From NCBI RefSeq assembly GCF_001553345.1, contig NZ_KQ960758.1, positions 1,744 through 54,673 on the forward strand: 52,930 nucleotides of DNA. The letters run 5' to 3'. A program made the translations under genes and the position numbers. The notes under the pieces are model-generated. The model saw only the letters and a list, made by a program, of their open reading frames with translations. It had not been told where the DNA came from and made no database searches. This DNA is from Veillonella sp. DNF00869 (GTDB taxonomy: Bacteria > Bacillota > Negativicutes > Veillonellales > Veillonellaceae). Shown here one piece after another: positions 35,682 through 44,827 of the stretch. Within the stretch, counting starts at the first letter, position 1. Every line of letters begins with the position of its first letter.

Positions 35682-36392
35682 TTAACCTCCTAAATGCCAT
35701 GCCAAACGAGAGCCTTGATGACTTTCCATAAAGCCTTTACAAGGTCCATAGTAACAAGCATGTCCATCCACACATAAAATTGTATCTGCTACTTCCATAG
35801 CTTCTGTCACATCATGAGTGACCATAATAACAGTGATGTTTTCTTCTTTTAAAGAGCGCAATACTTCGTATATTTTTTTGCTTGTTTCAAAGTCAATACC
35901 ACTGGTGGGCTCATCCAGCAAAATATAGTTCGGTTTCCGTGCTAAGGCCTGTGCTAACATGACACGTTGTTGTTGACCACCGCTGAGTTCTCCAATACGG
36001 CGTTTCAAGAAATCTTGCATGCCCACCAATTCCAAAGCATCCAAAATGCGGCCTTTTCTATCTTCCTTCGGTACGTGAAATAAAGCGAGTCCCACTACCT
36101 CTTCTACGGTAGCTGGAAATTGGGCTGCATTCTTGTTATAAATTTGTGGCACTAAGTGAATGAGTCCTTTCATTTGTGCTTCTTTCGGACTAATGCCGTC
36201 TAAACAAAGATGTCCGGCTGTGGGTTCTAATAGTCCTGCTACCATACGAAGCCAGGTGGTTTTACCAGATCCATTTGGTCCCACCACCAGTACAAACTCA
36301 CCTTTTGGAATGGTGATCGTCATATTATGGATAACTGTCTGAGATCCATAGGAAAATTGTACATCTTGTATGTGAATGCCTGCGTGCGTCAT
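35682..36392 (-). CDS. Metal ABC transporter ATP-binding protein (ZnuC/MntA family)
   Basis: 236 residues. Walker A GPNGSGKTT (~38-46), signature LSGGQQQRVMLAQALARKP, Walker B YILLDEPTSG, H-loop VTHD. Partner of the permease directly downstream. Closest in pattern to ZnuC-type ATPases. Upstream lies the terminator of the C40 peptidase gene, so the pair has its own promoter within ~40 bp of the start. Confidence 0.87.
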   Translation of the reverse strand: MTHAGIHIQDVQFSYGSQTVIHNMTITIPKGEFVLVVGPNGSGKTTWLRMVAGLLEPTAGHLCLDGISPKEAQMKGLIHLVPQIYNKNAAQFPATVEEVVGLALFHVPKEDRKGRILDALELVGMQDFLKRRIGELSGGQQQRVMLAQALARKPNYILLDEPTSGIDFETSKKIYEVLRSLKEENITVIMVTHDVTEAMEVADTILCVDGHACYYGPCKGFMESHQGSRLAWHLGG

Positions 36393-36429
36393 AGTTAACT
36401 CCTTTATGTTTCTAGTTATCGCATATATG

Positions 36430-36462
36430 GCAAAAGCTGTAATGACATCATCATTACAGCTT
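36430..36462 (-). terminator. Terminator of the C40 peptidase gene
   Basis: Minus-strand AAGCTGTAATGA (36462-36451) pairs with TCATTACAGCTT (36445-36434), followed by TTG. Compact 12-bp stem, 6 bp after the stop. Confidence 0.75.
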
Positions 36463-36467
36463 GTGTG

Positions 36468-37316
36468 TTATAGTACGCGTTTTGCCCCTACATAGCGTGG
36501 TCCCCAGTAGCTATCATCAATATCTGCTACGGCTACACCACTGCTAGATGTGGCACTGATGAATTGTCCATCGCCGATATAAATACCAGAATGGGAAATC
36601 CCTGGTTCATAGGTTTCAAAGAACACTAAATCACCCGGTTGTAGATTACTTTTCTCTACTTTTTTACCTACTGTGTACTGTTCGTCAGCTTGGCGTGGCA
36701 TATCAAAGCCTATCTTTTGGAACACATAGCGAATGTATCCAGAGCAATCAAACCCTGCTGGTGTAGTGCCTCCAAATTTATAAGGTACTCCCGTAAACGT
36801 ATTGGCATAGGTCAAAACCTCTTTCACATTTCCAGATATAGGTTGATGTCCAATCTCTAAGCCTTTGTATGTTTTGCCTTTCTTTTTGAAAGTCAGCCCT
36901 TGTGGGGCAGAGCTTTTGTCTTTTTTATGCTTTAACGTAGATGTGATAGCTGTGGATTCTCTATTTGGATCGATATGGGCTAATAATTTAGCATCTTTTT
37001 CAGAAATTTCTTTTTTCTTTGACACTGTATTAGTTGTGGCGGGCAGTGGTTTACCCATCAACTTTTTATAGGTCACTGCTCCCAATATTCCGTCCACTGT
37101 TAATCCATTATCTTTTTGGAACAATCTAACAGCCCACTTTGTGTTTGCATCATATTCGCTAGTTTCCCTAGCTTTATAACCAGCAGCGATGAGTTTCTTT
37201 TGAATACCAAGAATTTCATTGCCTGTATCACCATATTGGTAAGCTCCTTGTACACTAGTACCTAAAAAGCCTACTAATAGAGCGACTGCCAGGTATTGTT
37301 TCTTTTTACTCGTCAT
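36468..37316 (-). CDS. Exported NlpC/P60 (C40) peptidoglycan hydrolase
   Basis: 282 residues. Signal peptide (KKKQYLAVALLVGFLGTSVQGA), peptidoglycan-binding domain 1 (~27-92: GDTGNEILGIQKKLIAAGY, then VRLFQKDNGLTVDGILGAVT), linker, then a C40 domain with catalytic Cys in FDCSGYIRY, His in ISHSGIYIG and a third polar residue further on. It cuts peptide stems, probably gamma-D-Glu-diaminopimelate bonds, in the periplasm. SD GAGGAG. Monocistronic, just downstream of the glycosyltransferase gene. Confidence 0.9.
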   Translation of the reverse strand: MTSKKKQYLAVALLVGFLGTSVQGAYQYGDTGNEILGIQKKLIAAGYKARETSEYDANTKWAVRLFQKDNGLTVDGILGAVTYKKLMGKPLPATTNTVSKKKEISEKDAKLLAHIDPNRESTAITSTLKHKKDKSSAPQGLTFKKKGKTYKGLEIGHQPISGNVKEVLTYANTFTGVPYKFGGTTPAGFDCSGYIRYVFQKIGFDMPRQADEQYTVGKKVEKSNLQPGDLVFFETYEPGISHSGIYIGDGQFISATSSSGVAVADIDDSYWGPRYVGAKRVL

Positions 37317-37338
37317 AGGACTCCTCTCTTATATACGA

Positions 37339-38277
37339 TTATTTGTCTTGTATGTGACAGTTTATGGCATCTTTCACCCAATATAACGGTCGTTGTTTGA
37401 CTTCTTCAAAAATTCGTCCCACATATTCTCCGATGATACCAATACCTACCAGTTGTACGCCACCTAGGAAGAAGATAGCCACCCCTAGGGTAGACCAACC
37501 ACTGATAACATTGTCAGAGAAGAAGTGAACAAACAATATGTGTCCGATCATAATCAGGCTTAATAGTCCGCATAGCAAGCCGATATATAAGGCTAAACGC
37601 AAGGGTACTCTAGAAAATGCTGTAATGCCGTCTAAAGCAAAGCGCATCATTTTTTTTACACTAAATTTAGAAGTACCTGCAAAACGTGGGGGTGCTACGA
37701 AGTGAAATTCATGTTGTACGAACCCCAAGTCACCTACAATGCCCCGCAAAAATCTACCATGTTCACGGAAGTTTTTCAATGTTTCTAAGGATTTTCGATT
37801 CATCAAACGAAAATCGGAACCACCTTCCACGATAGGAACATTGGCTAATTTATTAAGCACTTTGTAATAGTATTTCGAGGTAAAAGCTTTTGCCCAACTA
37901 GCATCTTCTGTGGAATCGCGAATGGTACGTACTACATCTGCACCTGCTTCCCAATGTTTGACTAGTTCTGGAATCAATTCTGGTGGATGTTGCATATCTC
38001 CATCCATAGTGATTACCGCATCACCTTGGGCGTAATCTAATCCACAGGTCAAGGCTAATTGATGACCGAAGTTTCTTGCCAATAACAGCACTTTTACTTT
38101 TGGATCTTGATTACCAATATATCGTAGCATGCCTGCACTATCATCACTGGACCCATCATCGACGAAAATAATTTCATGGTCATAGTCAAGTGTTTGCAAT
38201 ACATCTTTGACTGTAGTATAAAATTTTTGAATATTATCTTCCTCATTAAATACGGGAACAACAATTGACAGTAACAT
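37339..38277 (-). CDS. GT2 glycosyltransferase of the GtrB/DPM1 type
   Basis: 312 residues. GT-A fold: IVVPVFNEEDNI, FVDDGSSDDS, DGDMQHPPELIPELV, and two C-terminal membrane helices (~232-255, ~268-290) as in polyprenyl-phosphate glucosyltransferases (GtrB, YkcC). It transfers a sugar to undecaprenyl phosphate at the inner membrane. The acceptor product and use (envelope or LPS decoration) are inferred. No flippase or GtrC-like partner lies next to it. Confidence 0.85.
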   Translation of the reverse strand: MLLSIVVPVFNEEDNIQKFYTTVKDVLQTLDYDHEIIFVDDGSSDDSAGMLRYIGNQDPKVKVLLLARNFGHQLALTCGLDYAQGDAVITMDGDMQHPPELIPELVKHWEAGADVVRTIRDSTEDASWAKAFTSKYYYKVLNKLANVPIVEGGSDFRLMNRKSLETLKNFREHGRFLRGIVGDLGFVQHEFHFVAPPRFAGTSKFSVKKMMRFALDGITAFSRVPLRLALYIGLLCGLLSLIMIGHILFVHFFSDNVISGWSTLGVAIFFLGGVQLVGIGIIGEYVGRIFEEVKQRPLYWVKDAINCHIQDK

Positions 38278-38308
38278 AGCTCCTCCTTATGATCTTTACC
38301 TATCTATT

Positions 38309-39136
38309 TTACAGGATTGAGGCTTGTTTTGCAAACTCCATGAAATCAGACATAATAGCTACACCAGTGAAGGAATGTTGCAAGCATTGTTGGTAACTGT
38401 GCTCGTGGATGCCACCCAAAGCAATACCTTGTACTTGTGGGTAATGAGTCTGAATTTGTTTCAACAGCTCCTTTCCCCTCTTAACGCCAATGCCAGGGTG
38501 TCCTGTTTTGCATGGTGTGGGAAAGATGGGACTGATTAAGACGTACTCCAAATTAGGGATTCCTAGGGATGCTAACAACTTGATGTCATCTTGGTTGTGG
38601 ACAGTACTCCACATAGTTATGTCCTGAAAATGTTGTTGCAAGGTAATCCATAGTTCTTCTTGTTCAGATTGCCAATAGCGTATTAGATTAGTGGGTAGAT
38701 GGATTCGTTTTGCTGTTGCCAAAACGATAGCTAATTGCTCTCGATTCGTAATAACTTTTCCATGGTGCACTACGGTATCCCCGATGGTATCGCAGAGTTG
38801 GAGATACTCCTCAAAGGGTAAATCAGTGTCACGGCACAGGGTGTACAGACTACTGTGATTTCTCATCCAGTTGTCTGGTTCAGCACTATCTGCCCTCGCA
38901 TCAGGCAATCTAGTACTATGAAGATTCGCTTTTACTGTAGATCTATATGCTCTACGTATATTATATGGTAAACTGCTTTCTTCTGTATGATTAATACAAT
39001 GTTTACCATACTTTTGTAGTCTTTCTATCCCTCTAGACAGTGCTGCACCATATGTTACTAAACTTATGTCATCTTTCAGTAGCTGGCGATTTGTAATCAA
39101 CACTAAGGTGTCTATAGATGGGCTATTTTTCTTCAT
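38309..39136 (-). CDS. thiE: ThiE/TenI-like thiamine phosphate synthase, divergent
   Basis: 275 residues from the ATG at 39136, which overlaps the thiH stop by 14 nt (translational coupling, no clear SD). The C-terminal ~200 residues follow the ThiE barrel: ITNREQLAIVLA, WSTVHNQDDIKLL, then LISPIFPTPCKTGHPGIGV (phosphate-binding loop) and GIALGGI. The ~90-residue N-terminal part is longer and more divergent than normal ThiE (~210 residues). It would join HMP-PP and the thiazole phosphate. Last gene of the riboswitch-controlled thi operon. TenI-like activity is the alternative. Confidence 0.7.
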   Translation of the reverse strand: MKKNSPSIDTLVLITNRQLLKDDISLVTYGAALSRGIERLQKYGKHCINHTEESSLPYNIRRAYRSTVKANLHSTRLPDARADSAEPDNWMRNHSSLYTLCRDTDLPFEEYLQLCDTIGDTVVHHGKVITNREQLAIVLATAKRIHLPTNLIRYWQSEQEELWITLQQHFQDITMWSTVHNQDDIKLLASLGIPNLEYVLISPIFPTPCKTGHPGIGVKRGKELLKQIQTHYPQVQGIALGGIHEHSYQQCLQHSFTGVAIMSDFMEFAKQASIL

Positions 39137-40319
39137 AGAGCACATCGATATAATCACTCATCACCACTTGCATGCCTAAGGCTTTTACATCTTCCATCGC
39201 TTCCGCTACGGTTCTACTGTCAGCAATTTCAAATTGTGCATCCCCTTCTTCTTGTTTCTTTTCTTCTGAGGAATGTTCACCAATACCTGTGCTGACACCT
39301 GCTGAAAGTTTCGTCGCTGCTAATGGTAGGACGCCGTTGCGGAACCTGGCTGTTTCTCTAGTGGAAATCGTAATATTTGCATAAGGTAGGAATAAGCGAT
39401 ATGCCAAGATGACTTGCAATAATTGAGCTTCTCCTACGTCCCCTGCATTGATGGTATCATCATTGACGATAGGCCGCAGGCGTGGGCAGGAAATGCTAAT
39501 TTCTCCATGCGGATACGCACGTTGTAACATATGGGCATGCAAAGCAGTGGCAAAGGCATCTTTTCGGAAATCATCCAATCCCAATAAGGCTGCTAACCCT
39601 ACTCCACGCATTCCTCCTCGTAAAGCTCGTTCTTGCGTTTCAAGTCGATAGGGAAATACGCTTTTATTTCCTAACAAATGTAATGTTTTATAGTTTTCCC
39701 AATTATAGGTTTCTTGGAATACGGTCACATAATCACAACCGCATTCTCGTAGGTACGCATAATCGTCTACATTGGCAGGGTAAATTTCTACGCCTACTAC
39801 TTTGAAATATTTTTTTGCTAATTCACAGGCACGCCCAATGTAAGAAATTGGGCTATGGCGTTCACTTTCCCCAGTCAAAATTAAAATATCTTGTAATCCT
39901 GTTTTGGCAATATTTTTTAATTCTTCTTCAATTCCTGCTTCATCTAACTTCGCCCGATGGATCTGATTTTTACAGTTGAAGCCACAATACACGCATAGGT
40001 TATCGCAATAATTTGAAATATATAACGGTGTAAATAAATATACAGAATTGCCAAAATATCGCGTTCGTACAGCCTTTGCTTTTTCCGCTAGTTCTTCCAA
40101 AAATGGTTCTGCTGCAGGAGATAATAAAATTTTTAGTCCTTCTACATCAATGGTATCTTCTTGCAATACACGGCGCACATCATCTGCTGTATATTGATCG
40201 TACGTATATTGCTCACGTTCTCGCAATACCGTTTCTAAAATGGGACTTTCAATTTGATCCATGTGGGAGCGATACTTCCAACATGGATCGTCTATATGGT
40301 ATCTGGTGGTACTAGACAT
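39123..40319 (-). CDS. thiH: 2-iminoacetate synthase ThiH
   Basis: 398 residues. Radical SAM enzyme with the cluster motif YCDNLCVYCGF (C-x3-C-x2-C), TGESERHSP, and the ThiH-type C-terminal region (ISTRETARFRNGVLPLAATK). It splits tyrosine to dehydroglycine and p-cresol, feeding ThiG; this is the anaerobic route, which fits a strict anaerobe. 16 bp downstream of thiG, overlapping thiE. SD AGGAA. Confidence 0.95.
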   Translation of the reverse strand: MSSTTRYHIDDPCWKYRSHMDQIESPILETVLREREQYTYDQYTADDVRRVLQEDTIDVEGLKILLSPAAEPFLEELAEKAKAVRTRYFGNSVYLFTPLYISNYCDNLCVYCGFNCKNQIHRAKLDEAGIEEELKNIAKTGLQDILILTGESERHSPISYIGRACELAKKYFKVVGVEIYPANVDDYAYLRECGCDYVTVFQETYNWENYKTLHLLGNKSVFPYRLETQERALRGGMRGVGLAALLGLDDFRKDAFATALHAHMLQRAYPHGEISISCPRLRPIVNDDTINAGDVGEAQLLQVILAYRLFLPYANITISTRETARFRNGVLPLAATKLSAGVSTGIGEHSSEEKKQEEGDAQFEIADSRTVAEAMEDVKALGMQVVMSDYIDVLYEEK

Positions 40320-40335
40320 GGCTATTCCTTTCCTA

Positions 40336-41127
40336 TTATCTCAAAAATCCAGTCAACGGAGATGAAGCGCTACCACCGGTTTCAAGAGTAGGCCCTAATT
40401 TTGACAAATAGGCCAATCGTCCTGCTTGGATGGCTAAACCAAATGCTTTCGCCATACCTCGAATATGGCCCGCAGAAGCTACGGCTGTATTTGCCATGAT
40501 CGCAGCTACGCCCATTTCCATAGCTTCTGCTGCTTGGGATGGAGCTCCGATGCCTGCATCTACGATGATAGGCAAGTCAATTTCGTTCACTAAAATTTTG
40601 ATAAATTCCTTCGTCTGCAATCCCCGATTAGATCCAATTGGCGCCGCCAAAGGCATCACTGCTGCGGCCCCAGCATTCACCAAATCACGAGCCACTTCTA
40701 AATCTGGATACATGTATGGCATAACGATGAATCCTTCTTTTGCCAATATCTCTGTAGCTTTAATGGTCTCCCCATTATGTGGCAATAAATATTTTGAATC
40801 TTTCATAATTTCTACTTTTACAAAATCTCCACAACCTGTAGCTCTGGATAATCTTGCAATACGCACCGCTTCTTCAGCATCTCTGGCACCGCTTGTATTA
40901 GGAATTAAGATGGTATCCTTTGGGATAGCATCTAAAATATTTTCCACTTCTCCACCTACCGCACGACGTAGAGCTAAGGTAATCATTTCTGCGCCCGCTT
41001 CTTCTAGGACAGCCTCGATTAAGTCGATAGAAAATTTTCCAGACCCCAAGATAAATCGAGAATGCAATGTATGTCCCCCTAAGGTCCATGTATCTTGTGT
41101 TTCCATATCTTTCACTGAAAGTGTCAT
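40336..41127 (-). CDS. thiG: Thiazole synthase ThiG
   Basis: 263 residues from the ATG at 41127, set by SD AAGGAGG; the frame runs 30 nt further into thiF. TIM-barrel with [27 protein letters not shown] region, and [18 protein letters not shown] then ANTAVA; the Schiff-base Lys lies in [14 protein letters not shown]. It builds the thiazole phosphate from DXP, dehydroglycine and ThiS thiocarboxylate. Third gene of the thiS-thiF-thiG-thiH-thiE operon. Confidence 0.95.
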   Translation of the reverse strand: MTLSVKDMETQDTWTLGGHTLHSRFILGSGKFSIDLIEAVLEEAGAEMITLALRRAVGGEVENILDAIPKDTILIPNTSGARDAEEAVRIARLSRATGCGDFVKVEIMKDSKYLLPHNGETIKATEILAKEGFIVMPYMYPDLEVARDLVNAGAAAVMPLAAPIGSNRGLQTKEFIKILVNEIDLPIIVDAGIGAPSQAAEAMEMGVAAIMANTAVASAGHIRGMAKAFGLAIQAGRLAYLSKLGPTLETGGSASSPLTGFLR

Positions 41128-41137
41128 AGGTTCCTCC

Positions 41138-41713
41138 TTAATCAATATCTTCTCCATGTAATAGTTGAATCACAGCATTTGCCATATGTCCGGCACAAAC
41201 CATGACACGAGCGGCAGTAATTTTTCCGATAGAATCGATATCGCTCACTCCATCGCCACATAGATACCAACGATGATGTCTTCGTTCACGGCGGATACCA
41301 TTACTATCCCCCCAACCTGCCATACCTGAACAGCCTACTAATAATGGCTCTGCTGGATGGGTCAAAATAACTTCTGTCATCCACGCTTTTGTGACAGCCT
41401 TGTCCACTGCTTCTACAACCATATCATAGCCATCGATTAATTCAGATAATCTTTCTGGTGTGAGGCATTCATTATGAACGATAACTTCACAGTTTGGATT
41501 CATCCGATTGAGATGGCCTTTCATAGCCTCCACTTTTAAAACTCCTACATCATTCACCTCATAATATTGACGGCCTAACTTACTTTCATCCACAACGTCA
41601 AAGTCTACGATTTCTAACTGACCAATTCCAGCACGGCACAATGCCACTGCCACATGGGATCCAACACCGCCTACACCGATGAGCAGAACTTTTTTATCTT
41701 GTAAAGATACCAT
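41138..41713 (-). CDS. thiF: Sulfur carrier protein ThiS adenylyltransferase ThiF
   Basis: 191 residues, the short form common in Clostridia/Negativicutes. Nucleotide-binding [19 protein letters not shown] (~13-31), [17 protein letters not shown], and [25 protein letters not shown] follows. It adenylates the ThiS C-terminus before sulfur transfer. The usual CxxC zinc pairs are not seen in this short form. ATG overlaps the base next to the thiS stop. Confidence 0.87.
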   Translation of the reverse strand: MVSLQDKKVLLIGVGGVGSHVAVALCRAGIGQLEIVDFDVVDESKLGRQYYEVNDVGVLKVEAMKGHLNRMNPNCEVIVHNECLTPERLSELIDGYDMVVEAVDKAVTKAWMTEVILTHPAEPLLVGCSGMAGWGDSNGIRRERRHHRWYLCGDGVSDIDSIGKITAARVMVCAGHMANAVIQLLHGEDID

Positions 41714-41908
41714 TTAGCCACCTCCTACAAAGGTTACTACTTCCATTGTGTCTGCAGGACTCACACGAGTCGATTCCCAGTCTGCTTTAGAAAGAATCTT
41801 CCCATTATATTCCACTACGATGCGATCCATTCGAAACGCTAGGGCTGCCAGTACTTCTTGCACTGTTTGCCCCTCATAATGATACGTTGCTCCATTTACT
41901 TTCATCAT
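41714..41908 (-). CDS. thiS: Sulfur carrier protein ThiS
   Basis: 64 residues, ubiquitin-like fold, ending VTFVGGG; the terminal Gly-Gly is what ThiF adenylates and sulfur is loaded on. MMKV start: either ATG (41908 or 41905) fits the SD GGAGG, the second having better spacing. First gene of the thi operon behind a long leader that contains a TPP riboswitch. Confidence 0.9.
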   Translation of the reverse strand: MMKVNGATYHYEGQTVQEVLAALAFRMDRIVVEYNGKILSKADWESTRVSPADTMEVVTFVGGG

Positions 41909-41938
41909 ATCCTCCTAACTATAGCGTATGCTATATAC

Positions 41939-41974
41939 CTATTTCAAACTAGTATCATACCAATTATCCGTCAT
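41939..41974 (-). CDS. 11-codon leader ORF upstream of thiS
   Basis: Starts MTDNWYDT, with SD GAAGGAG 3 nt before the ATG. It lies between the second leader terminator and thiS, whose start is 30 bp downstream. It may be a leader peptide or help translation initiation. A chance ORF is possible. Confidence 0.3.
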   Translation of the reverse strand: MTDNWYDTSLK

Positions 41975-41998
41975 GGCTCCTTCACCACATACTAGTAT

Positions 41999-42050
41999 AA
42001 AAAAACAGCACGAAAAACCATACCCGCGGTGGTATGCCCCTTCATGCTGT
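41999..42050 (-). terminator. Second terminator-like hairpin in the thi leader
   Basis: Minus-strand long stem: ACAGCATGAA with TTTCGTGCTG, inner GCATACC/GGTATG, loop ACCGCG, followed by TTTTTTT. A strong intrinsic terminator by shape, lying 90 nt before thiS, so thi transcription must pass two terminators or start between them. Confidence 0.7.
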
Positions 42051-42148
42051 AGCACTCTATCGTCTCACTATTCTGTTCCCCTTGTACATCCACTTAGATA
42101 CACCTTCCATGCATACTCATATACGATATACCATCCTATAAAAGCACA

Positions 42149-42176
42149 AAAAAGGACATCCTGTTGGATGTCCTCA
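42149..42176 (-). terminator. Riboswitch expression-platform terminator
   Basis: Minus-strand GGACATCC-aaca-GGATGTCC followed by TTTTTTG, 14 nt after the aptamer. With TPP bound it would form and stop transcription. Confidence 0.85.
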
Positions 42177-42189
42177 GTATGACGAATCA

Positions 42190-42270
42190 AACTTATCCTA
42201 CGTTGGCATTATCCAAATCAGGTTATGGGTCAAAACTTTCGTTTACTCTCAGCCACTAGGCTCCCCAAAG
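42190..42270 (-). ncRNA. TPP riboswitch (THI element)
   Basis: Minus strand shows the conserved blocks in order: GGGGAGCC, GGCTGAGAG, GACCCATAACCTGAT, GGATAATGCC and CGTAGGA. It is the thiamine pyrophosphate aptamer. Located between a good promoter and a terminator, upstream of thiS, so TPP represses the thiS-E operon by premature termination. Confidence 0.96.
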
Positions 42271-42279
42271 TTCTCTTTC

Positions 42280-42308
42280 AGTATACGCTGATACGCCTCA
42301 ATTTGCAA
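42280..42308 (-). promoter_or_regulatory. Promoter of the thi operon
   Basis: Minus-strand TTGCAA (42308-42303), 17-bp spacer, TATACT (42285-42280); start near 42273, a few nt before the aptamer. Confidence 0.75.
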
Positions 42309-42327
42309 GTCTAAGTATCAACAATTT

Positions 42328-42984
42328 TTATCGTCTCCGTGCAGACACAGAGGCATAATTTTTAATCACAACGATAGGTGTCATTTGGCTATCATTGCCA
42401 AATGGATTATCGATTAAAATTTGTGCAATTTGCTGCGGTTTCAATCCACGACTATGTCCTAAGATAGCCGCTCGTTTTAAATCATTCACGTCCGCTACAC
42501 AAGCCCCATAGGCACCTGTTGCTTTCATAATAGCATCGGCTACTGCATGTGGTTGTTTTGGTCCATATACAATGCATTTATCAAATGGAGGCATAGTCCC
42601 TGTCACATCATCTGTTAAGGATGCAGTCCGTGCCATTTGATAGAACACACCAGATTTTTTAAACACTTTAGCTACGGCTCCACAGAGGAAGGCAAACATC
42701 ATTTTCCATTCCCCTTCTTTATCCATAGCTGCTTGCATACCATACACAGATGCCATAGAACCATCAGGATGGATAAAGCGATTTAAAAATTTAGCTTGCC
42801 AAGATACTTTTAAATCTTCTGGTCGTGTAAACTCCCCTTGCGTGATAGCCACGACGGATTCTGCTACGCACACAATATCTTCTGGTCCAATATAAGGACC
42901 TGCAAATTCTACGATAGCCTCTACGATATCATCTTTGTTCGTTAAAATGCGCGTAGGGATTGGTAATAGTTCTAATTCTGCCAT
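42328..42984 (-). CDS. CofE-like gamma-glutamyl ligase domain protein
   Basis: 218 residues. Resembles the F420-0:gamma-glutamyl ligase (CofE) family by PIPTRILTNKDDIVEAIVEF, then VCVAESVVAITQGE, the central GYARDLA-like region and DVNDLKRAAILGHS. The members in Negativicutes are annotated this way, yet no F420 genes lie nearby, so the true substrate may be a different acid or nucleotide cofactor. SD GGAGG. First of a run with the next gene upstream. Confidence 0.7.
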   Translation of the reverse strand: MAELELLPIPTRILTNKDDIVEAIVEFAGPYIGPEDIVCVAESVVAITQGEFTRPEDLKVSWQAKFLNRFIHPDGSMASVYGMQAAMDKEGEWKMMFAFLCGAVAKVFKKSGVFYQMARTASLTDDVTGTMPPFDKCIVYGPKQPHAVADAIMKATGAYGACVADVNDLKRAAILGHSRGLKPQQIAQILIDNPFGNDSQMTPIVVIKNYASVSARRR

Positions 42985-42994
42985 GATGTACCTC

Positions 42995-43534
42995 CTATTT
43001 ACGCATTGCTACTTCTAACTCTTCTGCAGTTAGAGTAATTCTAGTTTTTGAAATACGGTATGCCTCACGACCTACTACTTGATGGTAGATATCGATAGGC
43101 ATGTCTGGGAATCCCACTAAGTCTTTACGAATATTACCACTATTAGCCGTCATCACTAGACGCAAACGAATGGTACTGCCTTGTCGTTGTTTATAGACTA
43201 ACGCTTCCCAATAGCCATCATGACGTTCTGCCTTTGCATCGGTTAACCACGATTGAATTCGCACATTGTCAAATTGTTCTTGTGGTAATAAATGACGAGG
43301 GAACATATCCATGATGGTTCCGTATTGTTTACCTCTGTTCACAAATGGAATATCCGTAGATAACACTACTTGATCAAAACTAATGTCTTCTACCACAAAT
43401 GGAGTGCGACGTTTCACCATGATCACAATGTCTTCATTGCCTTGGCGCCATGCAAATATGCGGTAGGCAATATAAATGATAGCAATGATACAGGCTATCC
43501 ACACTAGGGTATCTATTAATGTGTAAATATACAT
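42995..43534 (-). CDS. Single-span membrane protein of unknown function
   Basis: 179 residues. N-terminal membrane helix (~8-28, TLVWIACIIAIIYIAYRIFAW), then a soluble beta-rich domain of ~140 residues on the cytosolic or periplasmic side. No family recognised. Lies 8 bp after murI and 10 bp before the CofE-like gene, so probably one operon. Confidence 0.7.
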   Translation of the reverse strand: MYIYTLIDTLVWIACIIAIIYIAYRIFAWRQGNEDIVIMVKRRTPFVVEDISFDQVVLSTDIPFVNRGKQYGTIMDMFPRHLLPQEQFDNVRIQSWLTDAKAERHDGYWEALVYKQRQGSTIRLRLVMTANSGNIRKDLVGFPDMPIDIYHQVVGREAYRISKTRITLTAEELEVAMRK

Positions 43535-43542
43535 AGTTCCTC

Positions 43543-44361
43543 CTATAGAGTAATGAGCTTAGCTGTTAAGCTAGTATCCTTGAAAATATCTTGTACGATA
43601 GACGTTACTCGATCCGCATGGCTAGTAACACAAACTTGTATAGAACCTTTTCTACCTGATGTCTGCTCCAAATCTTCTCCGTACAAAATAGCTCCTACAG
43701 CATCAGATGTTTCCCACGCAGGGTCTACAAAGCAAATTTGTTCTTTAGCCAACTCACGCAGTATGGGTTCTACTAAGGGATAGTGGGTACATCCTAAAAT
43801 GGCCACTTCCACATTTGCCTCTACCAAAGGCTGTACATATTCTTTTGCACAATGTCGTAAAACTGCATCATCTAAATGACCTTCTTCAATACAGGCCGCC
43901 AAATCTTTACAGCCTTGTTCTACTACTTTTACATGAGGCTTCAAGGTATGGACTGCATCCATATGTTTATGACTATTAATAGTCGCTACCGTAGCCATAA
44001 TGCCTAAAGGTCCTTTACGTTTCTGTTTAACCTTAATACGCAGAGCATCATGAATCCCCTGTGCCATCCCCACAATAGGTACATCAAATTGTTTGGATAG
44101 TTTGTCCAAGGCTACCACAGAAAATGTATTGCAAGCGATGACTATTAGTTTCACTGGTTGGGCCACTAAAAACTCTGCAATTTTCGTAGCAATGCCTTCA
44201 ATTTCCTCAATCGGCCTATTGCCTACTGGATTGTTTGCACTATCTCCAACATAAATAAAATCTTCTTCCGGAAATTCTTGTGCTAGCACAGATAATACAG
44301 ACAATCCACCGATTCCAGAGTCGAATACTCCAATAGGTAATTCCTTCTGTATGGGCGTCAT
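43543..44361 (-). CDS. murI: Glutamate racemase
   Basis: 272 residues. GVFDSGIGGLSVL, first catalytic Cys in VIACNTFSVVAL, second in AILGCTHYPLVEPI. Makes D-glutamate for peptidoglycan. The usual PYG motif reads as DSANNPVGNRP, a variant of the conserved phosphate-like loop. 3 bp after the thioesterase gene. SD GGAGGAG. Confidence 0.95.
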   Translation of the reverse strand: MTPIQKELPIGVFDSGIGGLSVLSVLAQEFPEEDFIYVGDSANNPVGNRPIEEIEGIATKIAEFLVAQPVKLIVIACNTFSVVALDKLSKQFDVPIVGMAQGIHDALRIKVKQKRKGPLGIMATVATINSHKHMDAVHTLKPHVKVVEQGCKDLAACIEEGHLDDAVLRHCAKEYVQPLVEANVEVAILGCTHYPLVEPILRELAKEQICFVDPAWETSDAVGAILYGEDLEQTSGRKGSIQVCVTSHADRVTSIVQDIFKDTSLTAKLITL

Positions 44362-44364
44362 TCC

Positions 44365-44775
44365 CTACTCCTCCTCTGCTACGGCTTTCATGGGTTTAAA
44401 AAATATATCTGGCAAGCGAATAATTTTACCTGTTTCTTTAGCAGTAAACACATTTTGCGTTTCCCCTGTACAGATCAATGCATTATCACTGTCACGGATA
44501 ATCCGATATGTGAAAGTACATTGAGCCCGCGACAAAGAGGCTACTGTTAATTCCACCCTCAATACATCATCAAAGCGTGCCACTTCCTTATACTCACAGC
44601 TCACTTTTGTAATAGGAAAGACGATGCCCTCTTGCATCATGTCCCATAGACTAATACCACAGCGGCGAAAATATTCAATTCTCCCCATTTCAAACCACCG
44701 TAAATGATTCGTATGATGGGCAATCTCCATCATATCCGTTTCATAAAATCGGACACGTAAAGATGTAGAAATCAT
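44365..44775 (-). CDS. Hotdog-fold acyl-CoA thioesterase (YbgC/FadM-like)
   Basis: 136 residues. 4-hydroxybenzoyl-CoA thioesterase pattern: RVRFYETDMMEIAHHTNHLRWFEMGRIEY (here in two parts), with the Asp-x-x-x near residue 13 as active acid, then FPITKVSCEYKEVARFDDVL. It hydrolyses acyl-CoA or acyl-ACP thioesters. Short spacing to murI suggests co-transcription. Confidence 0.87.
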   Translation of the reverse strand: MISTSLRVRFYETDMMEIAHHTNHLRWFEMGRIEYFRRCGISLWDMMQEGIVFPITKVSCEYKEVARFDDVLRVELTVASLSRAQCTFTYRIIRDSDNALICTGETQNVFTAKETGKIIRLPDIFFKPMKAVAEEE

Positions 44776-44827
44776 CGTATACTACCTTTCCTATGCAATA
44801 AGAGGCTCCAAAGAGCCCCTTTACTGA

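Larger units (their letters stand above)
41909..42327 (-). promoter_or_regulatory. Leader region of the thi operon
   Basis: A 419-bp gene-free stretch. In transcription order it holds a promoter (42280-42308), TPP riboswitch (42190-42270), first terminator (42149-42176), about 100 nt with nothing I can identify, a second terminator (41999-42050), an 11-codon ORF with SD (41939-41974), then thiS. Confidence 0.85.

Noticed and set aside
42018..42036. Possible T-box (ACCACCGCGGG near GGGGCATACC)
   Set aside because: Lacks the AGGGUGGnACCGCG core with UGGN, and there is no specifier stem; it is the loop of a terminator hairpin.
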